NCBI GenBank assembly: GCA_903821875.1
Contig: CAIJMU010000057.1
Coordinates: 1-64,000 of the forward strand
Length of the DNA stretch: 64,000 bases
Direction of reading: 5' to 3'
Source of the DNA: an uncultured Spirochaetota bacterium
GTDB lineage: Bacteria > Spirochaetota > Spirochaetia > Treponematales > Rectinemataceae
The notes beneath the pieces are model-generated. The model saw only the letters and a program-made list of their open reading frames with translations, made no database searches and was not told the DNA's origin. Every line of letters begins with the position of its first letter. Positions within the stretch are counted from its first letter, which is position 1. This document shows positions 53,334 through 60,379 of the stretch, piece by piece. Made by a program: the position numbers and the translations under genes.

Positions 53334-56075
53334 ATGATCACCCTGACCATCGACAACAGAAGCGTGTCTGTCCCCTCCGGGACGACCGTGCTTGAAGCTG
53401 CCCGGACCATTGGAGCGGAGATCCCCACGCTTTGTTGGCTCGAGGGCCTCGATGCCTGGGGCTCCTGCAGGATCTGTATGGTCGAGATCCAGGGACATCG
53501 GGGAGGCATGGCACCCTCCTGCGCCACTCCGGCAGCCGAAGGAATGGTCGTCCAGACCTCGACTCCGGAAGTGAGGAAATTGCGCACACAGGTCCTGGAG
53601 ATGCTTCTGGCGACCCACCACGCTGACTGCTTCAACTGCAGGAAAAACGGGGCCTGCGAGTTGCTCGACTATTGCCGCGAGTATGGGGTGGTGAAGGTCG
53701 AGACAGGGCTCGAAGTCCGCCGCCACGTGCCAGACACGAGCAATCCCTTCTTCAATGTCGACAGGAACAAGTGCATCCTCTGCGGTCGCTGCGTACGCAT
53801 CTGCGGCGAGGTCCAGTCATCCCACGTGATAGATTTCACCGGGCGGGGACAGTCAACCGCGATCAAGCCCGATTTTGGTGACAGGATGGGCGAGTCCTCA
53901 TGCGTGTCATGTGGCAACTGTGTCTCGGTGTGCCCAGTCGGAGCCCTCCTGCCCAAACCCACGGTCTTTCCCGGGGCCCACCTTGTGGAAAAGCGGACTA
54001 GGACGGTCTGCGGGTATTGCGGGGTCGGCTGCGAACTCTTCATCGAGACCCGCGGAAACAAGGTCATCAACGTGATGCCTGCCCAGGGTCCCGCGAACAA
54101 GGGAATCCTCTGTGTGAAGGGAAAATTCGCCTGGCAGTTCATCGGACACCCTGACCGCCTGGGACAGCCGCTCCTCCGGAAGGAAAGAGCACTGGAGCCG
54201 GTATCCTGGAAGGAAGCGCTCGACGCCTACGAAGCGGCCCTGCGCCATGCTCTTGCAAAGGGCGGACCCGCTTCGGTGGCAGGACTTTCCTCCGCGCGCT
54301 GCACAAACGAGGAGAACTACCTCTTCCAGAAATTCTTCCGCGCGGCGGTAGGAACGAACAACATCGACCACTGCGCCCGACTCTGCCACGCCTCCTCCGT
54401 GACGGGACTTTCGAAGACCCTCGGCTCTGCCGCCATGACCGGCTCTATAGAGGATCTCGATCTCGCGGACCTCATCTTCATCACTGGCTCGAACACGACC
54501 GAAACCCACCCCGTCATAGGATCGCGCATCCGGAGGGCAGTCGATCGCGGAGCGAAGCTGATCGTTGCGGAACCCCGACGCATCGAGCTGGCTGTGCACG
54601 CCGATCTTTTCCTCCGCCTGAAGCCTGGCTCCAATATTGCGCTCTTCAACGCGATGGCTTTCTCGATCATCGAGGAAGGACTGGCGGCGCAGGACTTCAT
54701 CGCCGCCCGGACAGAGGGCTTCGAGGAACTCTCCGCCTTCCTGTCAGGCAACGGAGATGCATCTCGGGCCTGGACTCCTGAACGGGCCGAGGGAATCTGC
54801 GGAGTGCCAGCCGGTGACATCAGGAAGGCGGCCCGGATGTACGCCAGGGCGAAGGCAGCAAGCGTCTGCTACGCCATGGGCGTCACCCAGTTCCACAATG
54901 GTACCGATGGAGTCGTCGCACTCTCGAACCTAGCCCTGGTCGCAGGCCAGGTCGGGCGGCCTGGGGCAAGCCTCAACCCACTGCGCGGCCAGAACAATGT
55001 CCAGGGTGCCTGCGACATGGGAGCGCTCCCCGACGTCCTCCCTGGCTACCGCAAGGTAGCAGACCCCGCCGTACGGGCGGCCATCGCCGCAGTCTGGGGC
55101 AGGGAACCACCTTCGGCGCCCGGCCTTCCCGCCACCGAGATGGTTGAGGTAGCTGAGCAAGGAGGTATCGGATTCCTCCATATCATGGGCGAGAACGCAG
55201 CCCTATCGGATCCCGACATCGCCAGGACACGGAAGGCGTTTGGGAAAGTGGGCTTTCTCGTTGTCCAGGATCTCTTCCTCACGGAAACCGCCGAGCTTGC
55301 CGACCTCGTGCTTCCCGCAGCATGTTTCGCTGAAAAGGACGGCACTTTCGCCAATACCGAGCGCAGGATACAGCGCGTCCGCAAGGCCGTCGAAGCTCCG
55401 GGGCAGGCACGGAGCGACCTCGATATCCTCTCGGAACTCCTCGCACGCTTCGGCCTCCCGCTTGAGGACAGCAGTCCCCAGGGGGTGTTTGCCGAGCTCT
55501 GCAGGGCAACGCCTATCTACGCGGGCATGGAGTGGTCGCGGATCGGTGATGAAGGACTCCAGTGGCCCTGTCCGACTGCAGGGCATCCAGGTACCGCAAG
55601 GCTTTACACAGAGGCATTTTCGCGAGGCAAAGGTCGCTTCATTCCGGTCGAGTGGGAAGAGCTGGCCGAGCCTGCGGACAATGAGTATTCCCTAACCATG
55701 ATTACTGGCAGACTCCTTGCCCAATATCACACGCGAACCATGACTGGTAGGTCACCTGCCATAGAGAAAATAGCCGGCACCGCCCGGGTAGAAATATCGC
55801 CCCATTCAGCCGAAGTAGCAGGTATTTTGGACGGAGACCGCGTGAGGCTGAGCTCTCGCCGGGGATCGATCACAGCCATAGCCGCGATAAGCGACAGGGT
55901 CGGTGATGGTGTGGTCTTCCTACCCTTCCATTTCAGGGATTCCGCTGCAAATCTCCTCACCAGCGCGGATGCCCTCGACCCTGAATCGAGGATTCCGGAG
56001 TTCAAAGCCACGGCAGTCAGGATCATGAAGGAGGAGCCCGAGGCTCGGATGAAAGCCCCCGCCACCCCCTCGTGA
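53334..56075 (+). CDS. fdhA: Formate dehydrogenase catalytic subunit with NuoG-like N-terminus (Cys type)
   Basis: 913 residues. N-terminal 2Fe-2S ferredoxin domain (about 1-80), His/Cys-rich NuoG-like 4Fe-4S segment (HHADCFNCRKNGACELLDYC), two 4Fe-4S motifs (CILCGRCVRIC and CVSCGNCVSVCPVGA), then the molybdopterin domain with its own cluster (CGYCGVGCEL). The catalytic position is Cys351 (DHCARLCHAS, codon TGC), not selenocysteine. The C-terminal MPT-binding domain (LTMITGRLLAQYHTRTMTGRSP) is complete. Such proteins oxidise formate or reduce CO2 with a bis-MGD Mo/W centre. No NuoF-like, hydrogenase or fdhD gene is adjacent. mobA follows with a GTGA overlap. A 12-mer repeat (53364-53375) lies in codons 11-14. 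Confidence 0.9.
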   Translation: MITLTIDNRSVSVPSGTTVLEAARTIGAEIPTLCWLEGLDAWGSCRICMVEIQGHRGGMAPSCATPAAEGMVVQTSTPEVRKLRTQVLEMLLATHHADCFNCRKNGACELLDYCREYGVVKVETGLEVRRHVPDTSNPFFNVDRNKCILCGRCVRICGEVQSSHVIDFTGRGQSTAIKPDFGDRMGESSCVSCGNCVSVCPVGALLPKPTVFPGAHLVEKRTRTVCGYCGVGCELFIETRGNKVINVMPAQGPANKGILCVKGKFAWQFIGHPDRLGQPLLRKERALEPVSWKEALDAYEAALRHALAKGGPASVAGLSSARCTNEENYLFQKFFRAAVGTNNIDHCARLCHASSVTGLSKTLGSAAMTGSIEDLDLADLIFITGSNTTETHPVIGSRIRRAVDRGAKLIVAEPRRIELAVHADLFLRLKPGSNIALFNAMAFSIIEEGLAAQDFIAARTEGFEELSAFLSGNGDASRAWTPERAEGICGVPAGDIRKAARMYARAKAASVCYAMGVTQFHNGTDGVVALSNLALVAGQVGRPGASLNPLRGQNNVQGACDMGALPDVLPGYRKVADPAVRAAIAAVWGREPPSAPGLPATEMVEVAEQGGIGFLHIMGENAALSDPDIARTRKAFGKVGFLVVQDLFLTETAELADLVLPAACFAEKDGTFANTERRIQRVRKAVEAPGQARSDLDILSELLARFGLPLEDSSPQGVFAELCRATPIYAGMEWSRIGDEGLQWPCPTAGHPGTARLYTEAFSRGKGRFIPVEWEELAEPADNEYSLTMITGRLLAQYHTRTMTGRSPAIEKIAGTARVEISPHSAEVAGILDGDRVRLSSRRGSITAIAAISDRVGDGVVFLPFHFRDSAANLLTSADALDPESRIPEFKATAVRIMKEEPEARMKAPATPS
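53364..53375 (-). repeat. 12-mer repeat at the start of fdhA
   Basis: Perfect GTGTCTGTCCCC, translated VSVP in the first beta-hairpin of the 2Fe-2S domain, with no apparent insertion. Confidence 0.85.
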
Positions 56076-56764
56076 TCGTCCGGACCGCCGCCATCCTGTC
56101 CGGCGGGGAGGGGCGCCGGCTCGGGGGCCTGGCCAAGGAATCGATCCTCATGGATGGCGAAGCGCTGGGTCCCCGCCTCGTCAGGATCCTCGCTCGGCGC
56201 TTCGGGCGGATCATCGTAGTCACGAAACATCCCGGGCACTATGAGGGCTCGGGAGCCGAGACCACTGCCGACATCATCCCTGGGATGGGACCGCTTTCAG
56301 GCCTCCATGCGGCGCTTTCCCGGCTTGGGCCAGGAAGGGACGAATGGATCTGGCTGGCTGCGGTGGACATGCCAGGCTTCGATCCCGCCTTCGTCGAATT
56401 GCTTGAAGCACGCCTTGAGAGCTCGCTCGAGGGATCTTCCCCAGATGCCACTGATCGACCGGAAGCCTGCATAGCCCGCTTCGGACAGCACTTCGAGCCC
56501 TTCCAGGCAATCTGGTCGTCGCGGCTCCTGCCGCAGCTCGAAGGACTCCTCCACCGTGGAAACAGGGATGGCAGCGCCCGCCATCCATCCTTTTCAGACC
56601 TCATCGCCACCTGCCAGGTCTCTTGGGTCTCCGAAGAGGAAGCCAGGAACGTTTCCCCTGACTGGCAGCTATTCCATAACATCAATCGGATGGAGGACCT
56701 GGCGAGCGGTAAAGCCCGGTTTGAGATTCCTCACCATGGCACGGAAGCCGCGAGCGAATCCTGA
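56072..56764 (+). CDS. mobA: Molybdenum cofactor guanylyltransferase (MobA-like)
   Basis: 230 residues. Nucleotidyltransferase signature AAILSGGEGRRLGGLAKE near residue 6, PGMGPLSGLHAAL, and AAVDMPG with the metal-binding Asp. It would attach GMP to molybdopterin, giving the MGD cofactor that the formate dehydrogenase upstream needs. GTG start overlaps the fdhA stop, so supply of cofactor and enzyme are linked. The C-terminal 40 residues are less conserved. Confidence 0.88.
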   Translation: MIVRTAAILSGGEGRRLGGLAKESILMDGEALGPRLVRILARRFGRIIVVTKHPGHYEGSGAETTADIIPGMGPLSGLHAALSRLGPGRDEWIWLAAVDMPGFDPAFVELLEARLESSLEGSSPDATDRPEACIARFGQHFEPFQAIWSSRLLPQLEGLLHRGNRDGSARHPSFSDLIATCQVSWVSEEEARNVSPDWQLFHNINRMEDLASGKARFEIPHHGTEAASES

Positions 56765-57307
56765 TTAACCGAACGGCCTTTCCACAGGGAAGGGCAGGGC
56801 TAGAAGTCCGTGCGCTGGGAAGAGCGGCACTACCCACGCAGGCCGAGGTCCGAGAATGGTCCGTATCCCTGCCCTGTCATGCCAGAGCCCTGAATGCTCC
56901 CACTCCCAGGCGTTTGAAACCAGGCCAGCCTTGACAGGATTCTCATCGATGTACTGGAAAGTACGGATGAGCCCTCCGATCCCCTGAATGATCCAGGAGT
57001 GGAACCGGTCTCCCCAGAAATGCCCCGTCCAGCCCCGCTTCTTGTTGTAGGCCTTGGCAAAGTTGCCGAGCTGCCATTGCATTATTTCGGAAAGACTTAC
57101 ACCTGGAGCCGGGCGGACCATGAGGTGGATGTGGTTCCCCATTATGCAGAAATTCATGACCTCGAATGCGTACTTCTTCTTGCAGCGCAGAAGGAGTTGG
57201 AGAAATAGCATTCGCACCTCTGCCCTATCGAGAAGCATCTCCCCTCGGTTAGCTCGGGCTGTCACATGGTACCAGGCATTGTCCTGGAGTTGGCGTGGTC
57301 GTCTCAT
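56765..57307 (-). CDS. REP-associated Y1-type transposase (RAYT)
   Basis: 180 residues of the HUH/Y1 transposase family: YHVTARANRGEMLL at the N-terminus, the metal-binding HxH in MGNHIHLMVRP, and the segment RTFQYIDENPVKAGLV following the HFWGDRFHSWII stretch. RAYTs are single-copy host-tamed relatives of IS200/IS605 transposases that act on short palindromic repeats. The active tyrosine is probably that in FQYIDENPVKAGL. Its stop abuts the convergent mobA stop with no spacer. No terminal repeats of an insertion sequence are visible. Confidence 0.9.
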   Translation of the reverse strand: MRRPRQLQDNAWYHVTARANRGEMLLDRAEVRMLFLQLLLRCKKKYAFEVMNFCIMGNHIHLMVRPAPGVSLSEIMQWQLGNFAKAYNKKRGWTGHFWGDRFHSWIIQGIGGLIRTFQYIDENPVKAGLVSNAWEWEHSGLWHDRAGIRTILGPRPAWVVPLFPAHGLLALPFPVERPFG

Positions 57308-57391
57308 GCTCTCTCATACGCCTGAGATGTCGCTCCATGATTGCGTTCCAGTTGAAGAATCGGAAAAAAGAAGTTCCCATCGAAGTTCCAT

Positions 57392-57403
57392 AGGGACAGA
57401 CAC
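57392..57403 (+). repeat. Near-copy of the 12-mer repeat upstream of the RAYT gene
   Basis: AGGGACAGACAC (one mismatch), 85 bases upstream of the RAYT start codon, where self-associated repeats of RAYT genes are usually found. Confidence 0.7.
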
Positions 57404-57423
57404 TGATTTCTAGGTTCGTGACC

Positions 57424-58683
57424 TCAAGCTGCTCCTCCGGCGATCCTTCGGTCCCATCTGGCGACCAGGAGGGATAGACAGCCCCAGCAGCCGCAAAGCG
57501 CTGCAGTTGCGATCCAGAGCGTAGCGCCACCATCAATCGCGATAAGTAACCCGGCAACGAGAGGTCCTAAGGCATTGCCGCCGCCAACCGCAAGCCCCAT
57601 GAAAGACTGAAAGGATGCCCGCCAATTGGCAGGCGAATGTCGCGCAATGAATATGCCGAAAACATTGGCGCCGATTATTTCGCCCAGGGTCCAGATAATT
57701 ACTGACAGAATATAGCCAGCGAAGGAGAGCTTGAATGCCATCATCCCAAATCCTACAACATAGAAAGCGCCTGATAGGGCCATGCAGCGCAGTGGATCTA
57801 GCCGGCGAAGCAGACGTATGAGCGGGATGGTGAGAACTATCACCAGAATTCCATTCAATGAAATCAGATAGCCAAGATTTCGAGGTCCGTCCGGACCAAA
57901 GACAGAAGATAGTGACAGAGGCAGCGCAAAAAAGGTCTGGCTATAGCTCAGGCTATTTGCAAGGGACAGACAGAGGAAAGCGAGCAAGATCGGTCGTCCA
58001 AGAAAGGCTTTGAGAGCGCCACGGTCGTCGTGTCGCTCGAGAATGGAAACGACATGGATAGTTTGCGGAGGCTTCACCCCTCGGGAGATCAGGGTGACAG
58101 ACACCATCGTGCAGATGGCGCTTGCCCCAAATAGCATGAAGATCGCATGGTCAAAGAAGAAGGCTGCCACGAGAGGCCCGAAAGCCACACCAACGTTGAT
58201 AGCCAAGTACTGGAGACTGAAGACCTCTTTGCGTCTATCGATGGGTGCAAGATCAATCAGGACAGCACTGATGAGCGGACGCGCTCCGCCTCCAAGGAAT
58301 GACCCGAATGCTATCAGACCAGGAGCCCAGGGTTTTGACCAGAAAAATGCCAAAACAAGGTTTACGGCGACTGTCCCTGCCTGGGTAGCGACCAGCGCCC
58401 TTTTTCTTCCGATTGCATCAGCGAGCCTGCCGGAGACAAGCGAACCAGCCATCGAAGCAGCGAATACAAAAGAGACCACCAATCCGGCCCGCGCCGGACC
58501 ATAGCCGAGGATTCGAGTCAGATAGAGCGCGAGGAAGGCGCCGACAAAGTCGCCGAAGCGATTGATGATGGTTGAAAAGAACATTGCCCACAGCGATGAA
58601 CCAAGTCCTCGATAGGGATCGACGAGACCTCGCAGATACATTCCTTTAGCCGACGGTTTCGCGTCCATCCGGGGTTCTTTCAT
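57424..58683 (-). CDS. MFS transporter, drug-efflux-like
   Basis: 419 residues, 12 membrane helices, with the family 2-3 loop GRLADAIGRKRAL. It resembles multidrug-resistance MFS proteins (MdtH/YdeR-like); substrate unknown. Base composition is visibly more AT-rich than neighbouring genes, with many A-ending codons and AT runs, and there is no good ribosome site before the ATG. Together with the adjacent RAYT gene this suggests later acquisition. Divergent from the xanthine dehydrogenase operon. Confidence 0.87.
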   Translation of the reverse strand: MKEPRMDAKPSAKGMYLRGLVDPYRGLGSSLWAMFFSTIINRFGDFVGAFLALYLTRILGYGPARAGLVVSFVFAASMAGSLVSGRLADAIGRKRALVATQAGTVAVNLVLAFFWSKPWAPGLIAFGSFLGGGARPLISAVLIDLAPIDRRKEVFSLQYLAINVGVAFGPLVAAFFFDHAIFMLFGASAICTMVSVTLISRGVKPPQTIHVVSILERHDDRGALKAFLGRPILLAFLCLSLANSLSYSQTFFALPLSLSSVFGPDGPRNLGYLISLNGILVIVLTIPLIRLLRRLDPLRCMALSGAFYVVGFGMMAFKLSFAGYILSVIIWTLGEIIGANVFGIFIARHSPANWRASFQSFMGLAVGGGNALGPLVAGLLIAIDGGATLWIATAALCGCWGCLSLLVARWDRRIAGGAA

Positions 58684-58780
58684 GGCGCGTCATGGTAACG
58701 GGGATGGGTAATTTGGTCGATATAAAAACCCTTCTCCTTGCGGCTGGCAAGCATCGGGTGTACCATTCGACAGGTACCCT

Positions 58781-60379
58781 ATGAAAGCAGCACAATCATG
58801 TACGGTCTTCCTACTTAATGGAGACTCCATTTGTACGACAGCTTGGCCCGGCACACCGCTTATTGACTTCCTCCGCGAAGAAAAAGGGCTCACCGGAACC
58901 AAGGAAGGATGCAGGGAAGGCGATTGCGGCGCCTGTGCCGTGCTCGTCGGGGAACAGGTAGACATCGAGGGGACCCTCGGAAGCACAGCTCGCTATCGCG
59001 CCCACCCCTCCTGCCTCATGCGTATCGGCGAACTGGAAAACCAGCATCTCATCACGATCGAAGGACTGCGCCAGGCGGCTGAGTCCTCAGGCCTCGAAGA
59101 GGGCCTGACCCCGGTCATGCGCGCACTGTTCGATGAGAATGCCAGCCAATGCGGTTTCTGCAGCCCGGGCTTTGTCATCAGCCTCAGCGCATGGCTCCTC
59201 GAAGGGAGCCCCCTCACCCCGGAAGCTGCCGTGCGGGCGGTTGAAGGAAACCTCTGCCGCTGCACAGGCTATTCAGCCATACGGCGCGCGGCTGCCATCC
59301 TCGCCCGTGAGTTTTCGGATCTCCCAGCTGATCCGGTCGATCGCATAAGGACCCTATCCGCTGCAGGAGTGATTCCCATCTCGGCCCTTCGCTTCGCCAC
59401 CGCAGCTTTGCCAAGGGCTCCCTTCACGGGGACAGACACTGACAAATCAGTCCTCCAGTCTATCTCCACGGGGACAGACACCAAAAAATGGACCTTCCAG
59501 CCCCTCTCCACGGGGACAGTCACCGAAAAGCTGCTCCAGCCTCTCGTTCTCGGCGGAGGCACCGACCTTTCCGTGCGCCAGCCCCACCCCGAGCCCGGAC
59601 CTGCCGTTTTCTTCACGCGCTTGGACCGGGGCCTGGCGACCATCAGCGAGAAGGACGGCAGCGTCTCGATCGGGGCGGCAGTTACCATCCGGGATTTCTT
59701 CGGATCGCCCCTTGTCCGACGCTCAGTGCCCGGCATCGAAGCCTTCGAGGAGGGCTTCGCCAGCATCCTCATCAGGAACCGCGCGACAATCGCGGGGAAC
59801 ATCGTCAACGCCTCCCCTGTCGCGGACATGACTTCCATCCTCCTGGCCCTCGATTCGACGATACTGGTCGCGGATGCCTCGGGGACAGACACTGGCCGGT
59901 CCATGCCGCTTTCCTCCTTCTTCAGGGGTTACAAGTCGATCGCCCTCGAAGCCGGCCAGATCGTCACGACGCTCAGCTTTGAAGCGCTCGGCTCCCACGA
60001 GCGCTTCCACTTCGCCAAGCTCTCCAAGCGCGAAAGGCTCGACATAGCCGCGGTCAATTCGGGGATCAGGATCGCCCTCGAAGCCGGCGGAAGGATGGTA
60101 CTGTCAGCATCCATTTCCGCAGGCGGGGTAGCGGCGGTCCCGCGTCTCCTCCCGAAGGCCTCCGCCACACTGGCTGGAGCTCCCCTCTCGGTCGAAACCG
60201 CCCTCGCTGCCGCGTACGCTGCAAGCGCTGAAATAGAGCCGATCGGCGATGTCCGGGGCTCAGCCGGCTACCGGAGGCTCGCCCTCGAACGCCTCATCCT
60301 CTCGCACTTCGTCTCGCTTTTCCCGGAGCTCGGCGAAGGCATTGGCGCTGCCCTCGAAGCCCAGGTAGGCTCCCGATGA
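58781..60379 (+). CDS. xdhA: Xanthine dehydrogenase small subunit (2Fe-2S plus FAD domains)
   Basis: 532 residues, fused FeS/FAD subunit. First 2Fe-2S cluster: CREGDCGACAVLVG; second: CGFCSPGF and CRCTGY. The FAD domain starts at PLVLGGGTDLSV and includes NRATIAGNIVNASPVADM. It passes electrons from the molybdenum site to NAD or another acceptor. The linker between the FeS and FAD domains (about residues 217-257) holds three 14-residue repeats starting TGTDT, encoded by a 42-bp array; a fourth 12-mer (59881) encodes GTDT inside the FAD domain. The ATG overlap with xdhB shows an operon. The start ATG has only a weak ribosome site. Confidence 0.92.
   Translation: MKAAQSCTVFLLNGDSICTTAWPGTPLIDFLREEKGLTGTKEGCREGDCGACAVLVGEQVDIEGTLGSTARYRAHPSCLMRIGELENQHLITIEGLRQAAESSGLEEGLTPVMRALFDENASQCGFCSPGFVISLSAWLLEGSPLTPEAAVRAVEGNLCRCTGYSAIRRAAAILAREFSDLPADPVDRIRTLSAAGVIPISALRFATAALPRAPFTGTDTDKSVLQSISTGTDTKKWTFQPLSTGTVTEKLLQPLVLGGGTDLSVRQPHPEPGPAVFFTRLDRGLATISEKDGSVSIGAAVTIRDFFGSPLVRRSVPGIEAFEEGFASILIRNRATIAGNIVNASPVADMTSILLALDSTILVADASGTDTGRSMPLSSFFRGYKSIALEAGQIVTTLSFEALGSHERFHFAKLSKRERLDIAAVNSGIRIALEAGGRMVLSASISAGGVAAVPRLLPKASATLAGAPLSVETALAAAYAASAEIEPIGDVRGSAGYRRLALERLILSHFVSLFPELGEGIGAALEAQVGSR
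59428..59553 (+). repeat. Tandem 42-bp array built on the 12-mer repeat, inside xdhA
   Basis: Units start at 59428, 59470 and 59512. Units 1 and 2 begin with a perfect GGGGACAGACAC, unit 3 with one mismatch (GGGGACAGTCAC). The rest of each unit is diverged but shares a CTTCCAGC/CTCCAG-like stretch about 25 bases in. In frame, 14 residues per unit. Confidence 0.9.
59881..59892 (+). repeat. 12-mer GGGGACAGACAC, second site in xdhA
   Basis: Perfect copy, encoding GTDT in the FAD domain. Confidence 0.85.

Noticed and set aside
54384-54386. Selenocysteine in formate dehydrogenase
   Set aside because: The catalytic codon is TGC (Cys), not TGA, and no SECIS-like need arises.
59428-59553. CRISPR-like spacing of repeats
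   Set aside because: Only three units, a 12-base conserved core, in frame inside xdhA, and no cas genes.
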